Below are positions 1 through 9,957 of a stretch of 64,000 bases of DNA, in pieces. The translations under genes and the position numbers were made by a program. The stretch comes from Cryptomeria japonica. Lineage: Eukaryota; Streptophyta; Pinopsida; Cupressales; Cupressaceae. Under the pieces are notes generated by a model that ran no database searches, was not told the origin of the DNA, and saw only the letters and a program-made list of their open reading frames with translations. Location: assembly GCF_030272615.1 (NCBI RefSeq), contig NW_026729143.1, forward strand, positions 112,099 through 176,098, given 5' to 3'. How positions within the stretch are numbered: the stretch's first letter is position 1; every line of letters begins with the position of its first letter.

Positions 1-350
1 CAACTAGCAAAGCTATGAGTTCATGGGGAGAAGAAATGAGAAAACGTGGATGCCATAGACTAGCAAGTTGTGTTATGTTGGGTGATCTATGAGAGAGAGA
101 AACAAGGTAACATGGATTCTACGAGCTAGCAAGCTATATCATGCTAGGCGATCCACAGAAAAATGAATTCTCATAGGACAATAAGTTGTATTATGTTGTG
201 TGATCCATGTAGGAAGGAAGAGTCAGAATAGTCTAGAAAGTTCTATTATGTTAGTTCCACTCATCAAAAAATGCATCAAAAGGAAGGTTGAAAGGTCTAG
301 AAAGTTTTATCATTCTATTCAACCCACCTTAAAGAAGTTGAAAAATAGGA
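1..350. repeat. Degenerate ~52-65 bp tandem repeats (copy 1)
   Basis: A CTAGCAAG-like core followed by a TATTATGTTGGGTGATC-like segment recurs at about 4, 60, 126, 181 (degenerate), 233 and 297, giving a spacing of roughly 52-65 bp. The first units are most alike and later ones drift (ctagcaag becoming ctagaaag). No convincing protein is encoded. This array spans the junction between tandem units, because the preceding unit ends in similar sequence at 28895-28909. Confidence 0.6.
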
Positions 351-593
351 TGAGTCGACATCTATTTATATATATTGTTTGGCTTCAAGACTTAAGCATC
401 TCGTCTAAGGCTTTGATCTGGTTTCGTGCATGTAACAACCTATCTAAGACATGTAATTAAAAATGTCTAAGACAAATAATAATTAAAATACTAATAATTG
501 TATTTTGAATTTTATTTATATAATAAATTAAATTTCAAACTACAAAATCTAAATTGAAATTTATAGGATAAAAGAAACTACCTTTTAATTAAA

Positions 594-596
<3 letters not shown>

Positions 597-650
<54 letters not shown>
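597..650. repeat. (TC)n microsatellite, 27 units (copy 1)
   Basis: Uninterrupted TC dinucleotides, followed by CTCCTCCTAC. The length is the same in copy 2 but much longer in copy 3, so this is a natural marker for telling copies apart. Confidence 0.97.
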
Positions 651-653
<3 letters not shown>

Positions 654-660
654 CTCCTAC

Positions 661-2500
661 TAAGTGTAGACCTCCAACTTAGATCTAAGACCATAAACTC
701 ATCATATAAATACATATTTAACAATATGTAGTAACTTGTTCTACTTTGTTTCTTGTTTCCATGTGGAACTTGGCTTTCACTACTTTGAATATCTACAGAC
801 TAGCCATTTTTTTTTTTTTGAAGAGTTCTCATTATGTCACAAGGAGATAAGTTTTTCTAGTTCAACCTCTCAAAACCATACAAGGATCAAATATAGTAAG
901 CAAGGACCCTCAAATATGATTTCATCTTTCGTTTTTTGTGCACAAAATCCAATTTTTTTATGTTGATCCTCCTTTAACATTCTTAAATAAGAAATATTGT
1001 TTGAGGGATTAGAGATGTAAAATGAATGCAATTAAATGACTTAAAATACTACCACATAAAACCAATCATGTAAATGTGTGCTCAATTGATATGATAAAAC
1101 ATTTAGGTTAAGTTCAATTGCAATATCAAAAGGATCTATAGAAGGTAAGGGAGCATTAAATTCATGTATGTAAATAAAACACAATTTATAAACAATTTAC
1201 TAGAAAATGGATACATGACATCATTTATACATAATGATTGTAGTATTTACAATTGATATTTCATTGTGGAATTGAATGAGAAATAGTAGGATGTTGGTTT
1301 TGGTAGGATCAAATCAAGGAAAGAAGTGAGGTTGGGAGTGGCTATAGGCACACATAATCATAATTTATGAATCGCTCAAGTAGCTGGTGTGGTTGAAATT
1401 TCCCACTTCCATAGCCTAGAGTGATCATGCTTATATCATGGTCTCCTCTTCCAATAACTCTTCAACTTATTCTAGATGGACAAAGATGTATGTTTGTATC
1501 CTCGCTGCAAATTAATATAGTTAAGCCTAGTCATTCCCACTTCCATAGCCTAGAGTGATCATGCTTATATCATGGTCTCCTCTTCCAATAACTCTTCAAC
1601 TTATTCTAGATGGACAAAGATGTATGTTTGTATCCTCGCTTGCAAATTAATATAGTTAAGCCTAGTCATTGTAAATGTAGCTAGAAGATTGAGATTTGTA
1701 ATTAGTGACAAGAGGCAAGAGTATAAGAATGAGGTAGGAATCTTTAATGGTGATTATTAGGTTTAAGATTAGAATGTGCAAGTTAAAGGGCTCCATATTA
1801 TTTAATTCTACAATTATTTGATAATAAAATGTGAACCAAATTTATTAAAATATGAAATATTAATATTTTAATAAACATTTCCAATAAAATATATAACCTA
1901 ATGTTTAAGAGACCTTCAAATATTATTGAAATTGTGCGGAAGAACTAATAGATGATCATCTATGCACAAATACATTGCTCATTACTTTTCCGTTTTAGGT
2001 CTATCATACAACTATTATTAATCTTTTATACAAATACTGATCAATTCTTTAATATAACTACTTCAACATTATCATCCGCATAATAAATGAACTATCTAAA
2101 ATGCAAATCACCATTTAAACACTGAACTGAACAACATTTGTGCTATTGCTCTGCTGCAACCAAATGTCCTTGCCACGCTAACAAAACTCCATATTTGAGC
2201 GGTACGTACATATCAACTCACCAGTTTTTCTCTACAGGACTTGGCTTCGTTTCAGAGCTCACATGACAATTTTGTCAATTAGTGGAACTTGGCTCTTTAA
2301 TGATGAAAGCGCTATAATTATCAACTTTGCGCATGTGAGAAATCCCTGCAAAATGCAGATGCTTTACAACTGTGCTTTTACAGTACACCTCTAAGTTGAT
2401 CTCAGGATCATTTTCATCAGTTGCTAGTTGCATCGCTTGGCATGTGAACTCTGAAATAAGGTCATTAATGCACAGGAAAACAATCAAGTTGATCTGTGTG
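661..2500. other. AT-rich non-coding stretch with no recognised gene (copy 1)
   Basis: No recognisable gene. Short open frames at 736-966 (+) and 2275-2487 (-) have no motif I know and no splice context that supports them. The minus-strand frame at 2275-2487 has two amino-acid changes among copies, so it shows no sign of constraint. The only clear structure is the direct duplication at 1401-1670. The same region in copies 2 and 3 is 29570-31409 and 58495-60334. Confidence 0.6.
1401..1670. repeat. 134-bp direct tandem duplication (copy 1)
   Basis: The block starting TCCCACTTCCATAGCCTAG at 1401 restarts at 1535 and runs to the CCTAGTCATT at 1670. The two halves appear identical except for one extra T in the second (cctcgctTgcaaa), which indicates a recent local slippage or unequal-exchange event. 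It predates the 28.9-kb amplification because all three copies have it. Confidence 0.95.
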
Positions 2501-2602
2501 CACGATCGAACTACTGACGGAGTTTAACTAGACTTTAATGATAGTGTTTACTTGGTAATGTGCCTAATGAGCCGTACGTACATATCGTCTCATCTGTTTT
2601 TA

Positions 2603-2732
2603 GGCGCTGGCTATGGGGTCCTTTAAACAGCACCCCATGGCCCCCTACTTCCTAGCCTCCTCCTGCAGCATCGTGCAACCTATGAAGTAGGGAGCTATGG
2701 GGTGCTGTTTAAAGGGCCTCATAGCAAGCGCC
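2603..2732. repeat. Inverted repeat / hairpin, 49-bp arms (copy 1)
   Basis: The left arm at 2603-2651 is complementary to the right arm at 2684-2732, with 44 of 49 positions paired by my alignment and a 32-nt loop (2652-2683). The ends are GGCGC…GCGCC. The arms are GC-rich against an AT-rich background. I see no clear target-site duplication. It could be a small foldback or MITE-like element, or an RNA hairpin of the young miRNA/siRNA type. The sequence alone does not decide. Confidence 0.9.
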
Positions 2733-2917
2733 ATGATGTACCACCCAAACCCTTTTTTAGCGAGAGCTGCAAGCAGCGAAGTTCCTGTCGGGAGTGGTAG
2801 GAAGGAGGTGTGATTGGTTTGAGTTGTTGTTGAGAAAGTCGGTGGAAGCGAAGTTGTATGAAGATCTAATAGTTCTTTATTTTGATTTAATGAAAGTTAA
2901 ATTTCAGATAATTATAA

Positions 2918-3943
2918 ATGCAACTATCAGGATCATTGTGTAGGAAAGCACAAATGAACAATTTCATTTTTAAAATGTACGACGGAAAGGTCGAGATTGC
3001 TGCTATGGCTCCTTATAATAGATCTGAGTATTATAGAGAGAGCCTGAGTGAGCTAGCAGAAGCGGTGACATAAAGAATCGATTCTTGCTATTACAGTGGA
3101 TTCACCTTCATGAGGGATCTGAAGCTTATTATAGCTCAGATTGCAGCCAAGGACTGGACTGATATTGACAGCAAGCGAGTGGCTATGACAGTTGATATCC
3201 TGAGGAGAAATCTTACGTCTGCGGTCCACATGGGATGCCTTTCTGTGACAGATACAAATGAAGAATTAAGGGTTTTGGATAATTTCAACACACAGGAAGG
3301 AGTTCCTGATTTTCCTGTTGCTGTCGGGGAGTCTTCTATAAGTTCAAACACCACAGATTTCTGTGATGATGACGAGGAGCAAAGGTTGCAGCTAGAGGCT
3401 AATGTAGCTCTTGGCAAAGTAAAGCAAGGACTATCAGTTTGTGGATGCAAATGTTCTGTTTGCTTCTGGAGATGTGTGATGGAGAAAGGGCATGGTGACC
3501 GTCATTCTTGCATGGGGAGTCATTTGTGTACAGAAAACTGCAGTTATTGTACTCGAGAAGGAGACAGCTTAAGCTTATGCGGGGATTTAGCAGGGCATGA
3601 AGGAAATCACAATTGCAAAAGGAAAAATCATACATGTGGCCAGAGCTGTTACTTATATGAGACATCTTCAAATTGTAATGAGAAATGTTCTCTGTGGCCA
3701 GGGCAGCCTGGCCAGCACAAGTGCGATTCCCCTCAACATATGTGCAACAGAAAATGCTCTCTTCCAAGCTGCATTAATCCCTGTGTTGTGGCGATTGAAT
3801 CGAACCATAAAGCACATCAGTGCAATGAGAAATATTGTCCAACCAAATGCACGATAAATGGGTGCAGCAGCTCATTTCAGTCCTCCACCATACTTGAACA
3901 AGGTTTCATCATAAAAAAGCCTCTCCAAGAGGTGACAATTTAG
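2918..3943 (+). pseudogene. Cys/His-rich zinc-binding-type gene fragment with in-frame stop (copy 1)
   Basis: One reading frame runs from an ATG at 2918 (another in-frame ATG at 2975) to the stop at 3943, broken once by TAA at 3071-3073. Downstream of that stop an ATG at 3110 opens 277 codons. The N-terminal part contains YYRESLSEL, then an LIIAQIAAKDWTDIDSKR segment and an acidic stretch (DFCDDDEEQ). From about residue 107 of the 277-codon ORF, spaced Cys/His motifs repeat (C-x-C-x2-C, GH-x4-H-x-C, H-x-CGQ-C). From memory this resembles the Cys/His-rich tail of very large plant and fungal GTPase or VWA-type proteins, and more loosely NFX1-type zinc repeats. It is far shorter than such proteins and no upstream exons are visible, so I read it as a gene fragment. 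A function is not assignable. Confidence 0.65.
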
Positions 3944-4190
3944 AAATCCTTCTTGTATCAATTTAATAATTATGTTGAATATTGTAATAACAAGATTCTT
4001 TTTTAAAGGCAACAATACCACAATCACCTAAAGAAGTTTCAGCATCCCTGATAACAAAGTCCCTCAAGGAAGCTCCCTTAAAGGTCCATGATGTATTGCT
4101 AGAAGGGAAAGAATGTGTGGAACAAGTGGATGAGTGATGAAGGCTTATGCTTGTGAAAAGAAGTGAAAGTATCATGACATGATAGAGACT
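3944..4190. other. Spacer between Cys-rich fragment and gypsy remnant (copy 1)
   Basis: No recognised feature. A short plus-strand open stretch (about 4006-4137) and a minus-strand one (3963-4175) overlap here, and neither shows a motif. The left end of the minus-strand gypsy remnant must lie in or near this spacer, but I cannot place it because no second LTR is visible. The equivalents are 32850-33096 in copy 2 and 61778-62024 in copy 3. Confidence 0.5.
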
Positions 4191-5894
4191 TCAGATCAAC
4201 AAGTATGCTTTTTGACTTAAAATTGTAGAACTTTTGCCCCCAGTTATTTTGATATTAGGGGAGATCAACTCTTGTTCTTTTTCTTTCATAGGATTTTTAT
4301 CCTTGACCTTGATTTTTTCAGAGTCCAATAGCTTTTGATTTTGATTTGAACTAAAAGACTTTTCTTTAGTTTTCACTTTTAGTTTTTTCTTTTCAAGGCT
4401 TAATTTTTCATCCCCAATTAGTAAGGGCTTTTGTAATTCTTGTTGATCCAAGTCTGGGAGAGGACTGGAAATGGAATAAGTGGATGATATGGTAAAGCTA
4501 TGTGAGTTATCAAGAGGGTTGGTGATATGCTCAATAGATTCTTTGTTGGAACCACTCTTAGGACTATTGATATCAAGAGCTGCTTGCAGCACTAGAGGTG
4601 ATTTGCATTCAGACATAGTAGCCACAACACTAGGTGGTTCACACCCAATTCCTTGGCATTGCAAATTTTTTGTAGGTTGTTCCTGTCGACTGAATGTCTT
4701 AGGAGATAGTGGGAGTTGATCAGCATGACAGATATACTCACCACATCTCATGTCTTTAATCTTGAATTTTTCTTTTAGCTCTATTTGTTTGGATGTAGAA
4801 GCCTTTAATGATTCTGGATCCACATAAGTTGATGAAGGAATAGCCTCTAAATTGATTGGGATTGTTATTTCTGATCTAGGTCATAGATTGTTGCAATATA
4901 TGAATGGGTTAGGATCAGCTTTGATGATAACTTCAACTCCATTGTGTGAAAACTTGATACATCGATGGTATGTAGATGGTAATGCGCTCATCTCATGAAT
5001 CCATGGACGTCCTAGCAATATGTTGTATGTGAGATCGAGGTCAAGGACTTGACAAACCTCATCTTTTGTAATTGGCCCAACTCTAAGAGGTAAAGTGACT
5101 ATGCCTTTGGATGAATGCTCTTCATCATCATATGCTTTGATGGTAATTTTGTTTGTAGAATTCACAGCTTTATCAGAATATCCCAATTGTTTGATAGTGC
5201 TCAATGTACAAATGTTTAGACCTGCTCCTCCATCTATCAAGACTCGCTTTATTCAATGTTTATGTAGGAAGGTTTCAATGTGTAAAGGTGCATTATGTGG
5301 TTGGCTCACAGAGGCGTCATCAGCTTCTGTGAATGTAAGGGAGTGTGGAACAGAAAGGTATCCCACCAAGGATTGAAACTGGTCCATGTTTAGATCAATA
5401 GGGATGGAAGTGTCTCTCAAGGTTTTGTCAAGAATGGCCTTATGTGCAGGGGATATGCGTAAAAGTTCAAGGATGGAGATAGGTGTGGGTTTCTTCCCTA
5501 ACTGTTCTACAAGGTCATACTCAAGTTTGGTTGATAAGGAAGTAGTCTTTTTAGCTGGAGCACCTTGTAAAGTGAATTTTCCTCGATGAGTTGTAACATT
5601 ACACTAAGAGGTAGGTTCGGAAGAAGATCTAATTCCTTTCAGGACAACCTTGGGTCTTTGGGTAGAATTCTCATGCGTTTTGTCCTTGATGATAATGGTA
5701 GAGACATAATTGTCCATTGAAATGTGATCAACAATTGAATCATAGTTATAGGATTCTTTGGTATAGTTGGTTTGCTCATCTATGGCTTTAGCTTTTTCCT
5801 TGTCATGTTTTGGGAATGGATCTTTAAAGATCTGATTTTTTAAGAATTTTTTTGCATCAAAATTAAAATCACAAAGAACAGATGTTGTGTATAA
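4191..5894 (-). pseudogene. Ty3/gypsy gag C-terminus + aspartic protease remnant (copy 1)
   Basis: Reading leftward, a single frame is open from 5894 to 4191 apart from three nonsense codons: TAG at 5606-5604, TGA at 5255-5253 and TGA at 4883-4881. The first part has the conserved block found upstream of plant gypsy proteases (LEYDLVEQLGKKPTPISILE, then SPAHKAILDK). The retropepsin-like domain begins just after the second stop: IDGGAGLNICT carries the catalytic Asp, and the C-terminal ILLGRPWIHEMSALPSTYH motif is intact. The last ~230 codons are Lys/Ser-rich linker. Only about 360 bp separate this frame from the LTR at 6255-7040, so most of gag is deleted. Reverse transcriptase, RNase H and integrase are absent on the left side. 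The element is dead. Confidence 0.85.
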
Positions 5895-6254
5895 TTATGA
5901 GATATTTCCAAAAATGTAAGAAAACCCGAACAATTCACTGATTTGCTCTCAAAATTAATTGTTTATGAAAAATCATAAAAAATTCATAGAAAATGAAAAT
6001 GTGCTCCAAAAATTCTAAATTTTGGATTGAAATCTATTGATACTGTCTTCAACTTGCCAATAAAATTCTGTGCAAAAATTCTAATACGTTTGTGAGATAG
6101 GATCAAATCTCTCCAAGATCTTGATTTTGTGTCCAAAACCCTAGCTGCACAAGGTTTTCTCCAAATTGTTTTACAAAACAGCAATATAGGGTTAGAAAAA
6201 CCTGCAAAAAACATAGATCTAACAAAAATCTATGTCCCATGGGGCGTGCCAAAA
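5895..6254 (-). other. Leader and deleted gag region of gypsy remnant (copy 1)
   Basis: Untranslated leader between the LTR and the surviving gag/protease frame, read leftward. Short frames here (for example 5984-6214 minus) have no gag motif. Typical plant gypsy elements have more than 1 kb of gag at this place, so a deletion is inferred. The equivalents are 34801-35160 in copy 2 and 63729-64000 (cut) in copy 3. Confidence 0.55.
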
Positions 6255-7040
6255 TGTATATGGTGAAAATGGAAAACAACAATATTGAAAGACTAAATGA
6301 ATTCAACCACAAAACCCTAGCCTAACAACAACAAAGATCCACCATAACTTATGAAGATTACCTAAGACAATGCAAATCAAATGAAATCACAAAGATTATA
6401 CCATCACATGTCCAATAGGGTTTAGATCTCCATTCTTCCTATCTCCATTTATCTTGCTTGATATATTTGCTCTTAGATTTTATATGTGCACAAGAGCTCA
6501 ACAAAGAACGGAAATGTGGTTGAAAGTAGGCTTGATCGCATATGCAAGTTTGAAAGTGTAATGTAGTTGAGAAGTCAACTAATCAGGGTTGATAATGAAG
6601 GAAGTGTCCTCTTATATAGAAGACACTGTAGGAAATGGAGGGATAAGATTGGAGGTGTAAGAGATAAATAGTCAGCTAGGATTAGAGGGTAGGTAGAGAA
6701 AATAAGAAAATAATGAAAGGGTAGGTAGTGTAGGAATTAAGAGATGAATGACATGTGTCATGGGTAGAAAAGGTTAATGAATTAATTAAATAAATAAAGA
6801 TTTATTTAATTAATAGAGGAAGTGGGATCAATTAAATAAATAAGATATCTATTTAATTTAGGAAAAGGATAATTTAAATAAATAAAAGTATTTATTTAAA
6901 TGAGAAATAAGGCTAAAAGAGGATAAATGAATTAGTTAAATAAATAAAGATTTATTTAATTAATAGAAGAATTAGGCTTAAAATAATTAAATAAATAAAG
7001 ATATTTATTTAATTAGACTAAACAATTTTAGGTGTCTACA
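6255..7040 (-). mobile_element. LTR of minus-strand Ty3/gypsy element (copy 1)
   Basis: On the minus strand the LTR begins TGTAGACACCTAAAATTG at 7040 and ends CCATATACA at 6255 (786 bp), with TGTA…TACA termini. A TATA box (TCTATATAAG) lies at 6620-6611. Just inside the element, 6254-6241 reads TTTTGGCACGCCCC, a candidate primer-binding site whose tRNA I cannot name. This marks it as the 5' LTR of the gag/protease remnant at 4191-5894. The U3 part, 6781-7015, holds five AT-rich hairpins (TTAATTAAATAAATA … TATTTATTTAATTAA type). Confidence 0.8.
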
Positions 7041-7998
7041 ACTATAATTTAGTTGCATTTCATTTAAGTGAATTTGTTATAAAGAACATTCATTCATCCA
7101 TGTAGTGCATTCATTTTAAATATGCATTCCTTTCATCATCCTTTAAGTTCATTTAGAATTCATTTCATAGGTGCATTTTTCCCCATTTTGTTTCATCTAG
7201 ATTCATGAGATGCATGCATTATCCTCCAATTGCACTAAGGTGCAGTTATTCATTATCCTTTAATTGCATTAAGGTGCAGTTATTCATTATTCTTTATCCC
7301 CTATTTGCATTTATTTGCATTATCATTTCAATCTCATTTATCACTTAGTTATGTTTTGAATCATTTTAGTCATTTAGATTAATTTTAAATACATCTCATA
7401 AACATTACATCATTTAGATACATTCATTTAAGTGCATTCATACATAAACATTTGTATCAACATTTGTTCATCCATTTAAAGTGCATTCATACATCACATT
7501 TGCATACACATTTGATTCACTTAGATTCATCTTACAACATGCATCATTTACTCATATCATATCATAAAAAATGAACAAGTATTATCTATCACAAACATCA
7601 TTATGCATTATTTCAACTCATTATTTTTGCATACATCATCATCATTACATCATAATTAACATCATTACCACAAGCATCGTCCATCTTCTACCTGCATCCA
7701 CATAATTAGACAAATCATCCATAGCATGCATCTAGAAATCATATCATCACCATGTATATATAGTAATCAAATCATCCATAGCATGAATCTAAGCATAACT
7801 CATAATCATCATCCTGTATCAACAATATAGGTGTCATCATACATATGCATATAATATCAAAGCATGGGATCTCTTCATATATCACATTAAAAAAAAAGAT
7901 TACATGTATCATAGTACAATGATGTCAAAATATATCGACTACCAAAATCCATCCAAGTCACAGTCCAAAATAATAATGTAACAAGTACCTAAAATATC
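7041..7998. other. CAT-rich low-complexity stretch, probable retroelement non-coding DNA (copy 1)
   Basis: About 950 bp dominated by TTCATTT, TGCATT and CATCAT words, with no open frame of note. A ~37-bp imperfect direct repeat containing AAGGTGCAGTTATTCATTAT lies at about 7225-7300. It lies between the gypsy LTR end at 7040 and the antisense PMD ORF, and is best read as non-coding sequence of the plus-strand element truncated by the LTR insertion. Copy 2: 35947-36904. Confidence 0.5.
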
Positions 7999-9957
7999 TC
8001 AAATGGCACTCTGGCCAGATGCTGCACCACGACTACCCCCTACTCCTCCCCCACCACCTCACTGAGGAGGACCCATAACACCCCCACTTCTCTGAGCCCT
8101 CTGTGACCACTTTGATCTTGCCCACCGCATCTTAGAATAGCTCAGTGCTTGCTGACTAACTGGCACAACCAGCTCATATATTCCCCACCAATAGTCAATC
8201 TCTCCACTTGCCTGTCACATCTCCCTCAACACCACCTCAGTTGGACCCTATGCCTATGCTCCCTCCAAGACTTGGACTCTATCCTGCACCTCCCTCAACC
8301 TGTCCACCAGATCATCTCTCTCTTTCCTCACTACAGTCAGCTCCACCTCCCATGCAAATAGTTGGACATCTCTAGCTGCAATCTCTGCCTCGCTATCCTC
8401 TAACCGAGTCTGTGAGTGTAAAATCATATACTCCCATACATCTCCATCTCCTCCACCTATCTCTCCCCCTCCCATCTCCATAGGAACCTCTCCTCCACCT
8501 ATGGCTCCCTCTCCCATCTCCATAGGCACTACACCCCCACCAATATCCCTACCTCCTTCTTTGGCAGCCCCTCGTATCAGTGGACCCTGTGATAGTCGCA
8601 ACGACTCTCCCCCTCTACCTCTCCTCTGTAATCATCCTCCTCCACCACCTCCACCTCCAAATCCCCCTCCACCACCAAATCCTCCTCGTCCTCCACCTCC
8701 TCCTGCTCCACCAAATACTCCACCACCTCCATCTCCTCCTCCACCTTTTCCTGCTCCACCAAATCCTCCTCCACCACCTCCATCTCCTCCTCCTACTCCT
8801 CGACCTCCTCTCTTCCTCCTTTATCATCTCCTCTCATCCTCAAAAGGTGGTATAGGCTCGATCGGATCTGAAATCTATATAATCAGATGTGCAGTATGAT
8901 ACTGTGTGTACTCCTCTGTCACCCCTGCATCGACAATCTCAGGCCTCATATGCCCTGGTCTCGCCTGTAAATTCTGGAACTCTATCAAGGCCTGATCATA
9001 TGGTAACATTGGTCCCCACTAAAATCTCTCCCGTACTACCCATGCATACTCCCCTGAGCCTCTCGACAATCCCTACCTCCGTCAAAACTGCCTCATCACT
9101 CTCCCTGGCACCTGTCTCTCTATAAGGTAGGATGTGCGCCCAATCAAAAAGTGTGTCATAAATACATACAGTAGCACTTCTGCATCATCCTCCCAAGGCT
9201 CACACTCGATATACAACCTCCATATCACTGTATCTAGGTCATCTAAAGCCCGTCACAAAAAATCCAACTTCCTCAGATGGGGCTGGCTCATCATCCCTCC
9301 ATACATATAAACATAGGGCTGATATATCACCCTAAATATCAAGTAGACTGTTCGTGTGACTGGCAAGTGCTCCCAAGCCCAGATGTGTAGTAATGTGATC
9401 CCTACTGCTAGTGATCTCTTCTCTCGGTACACCACCTCGTGTAGCTCCCTATAAATATGTGCTAGCACACATGGTCCCCAGGCATAGTGGGTCCTCTCAG
9501 TCATCATCTTCTCAATCACCTGGTCCCAACCAACGGCTAGTCCATGTGAACGTCAGTCGGGGCACACCAAACCCCCGACGATCCTGGATAAAACTATTGG
9601 TAAAGGCTCATACAATGCTACTATGTCCTCCTAGGATACAAAGTCATCCTCAATATAAACATCATCAGCAAATATTCTCTACACCGTCGTCGTCCCTAAT
9701 GCTTGATCATAGGTCACCAGCTCCCCTCTAATCAGGATGTGTAGTATCCTCCACACATCCTCTAGCATCACTGTCATCTCTCCCATCGCCAGGTAGAAGG
9801 TACATATCTCACTATGCCAATGCTCGGCCAGTGCTGTCATCAGTCCGCAATTCATCCGAATCACGGGACGATAGATCATATCGTACAAACTAGTCGCAGC
9901 GACGCAGAATCTGTCTGCCTCTGTCAGCTGCTATGTGGCAGGATGCTGCTCCGGCAT
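7999..9957 (-). pseudogene. Plant mobile domain (PMD) protein remnant, antisense in a gypsy element (copy 1)
   Basis: One minus-strand frame can be followed from an ATG at 9957-9955 to TGA at 8001-7999 (about 650 codons) without a frameshift. It is interrupted by roughly a dozen or more in-frame stops, many at places where CGA or CAG would be expected. Near the N-terminus, LAMGEMTVMLEDVWRILHI matches the PMD hallmark (GEMTVTLEDV-like). Further on, WGPCVLAHIYREL and LLHIWAWEHLPVTR match the second PMD block. A Gly-rich stretch (8640-8810) and a heptad-like coiled coil (about 8254-8400) follow, then a short Gly/Ser tail. PMD proteins occur as cellular MAIN-like genes and as extra ORFs in Ty3/gypsy elements. 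A PPT and LTR on the opposite strand downstream favour the second. It is non-functional as it stands. Confidence 0.75.

Noticed and set aside
1-350. CRISPR-like array from the regularly spaced repeats
   Set aside because: The repeats are degenerate along their full length with no constant repeat/variable spacer pattern, and the DNA is plant nuclear.
200-460. ORF of 86 codons in all three copies
   Set aside because: It starts at a non-ATG codon, overlaps the degenerate short tandem repeats, and has no motif. Its conservation only reflects the block duplication.
3071-3106. Stop codon at 3071 removed by a small intron (GTGACATAAAG … TTACAG)
   Set aside because: The implied intron is only about 33 nt, well below the usual plant minimum, so I treat the TAA as a real interruption.
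3136-3767. Minus-strand ORFs across the Cys-rich fragment
   Set aside because: Shadows of the plus-strand Cys/His-rich frame.
5095-5589. Plus-strand ORFs across the gypsy protease
   Set aside because: Shadows. The minus strand carries the recognisable gag/protease motifs in one continuous frame.
8501-8899. Plus-strand proline-rich ORF of 132 codons (repeated PPPP)
   Set aside because: It is the antisense of the Gly-rich tract of the minus-strand PMD frame, which has domain support on both sides. CC-rich codons produce a poly-Pro reading automatically. The Arg/Trp-rich and Glu/Val-rich minus frames here are likewise shadows.
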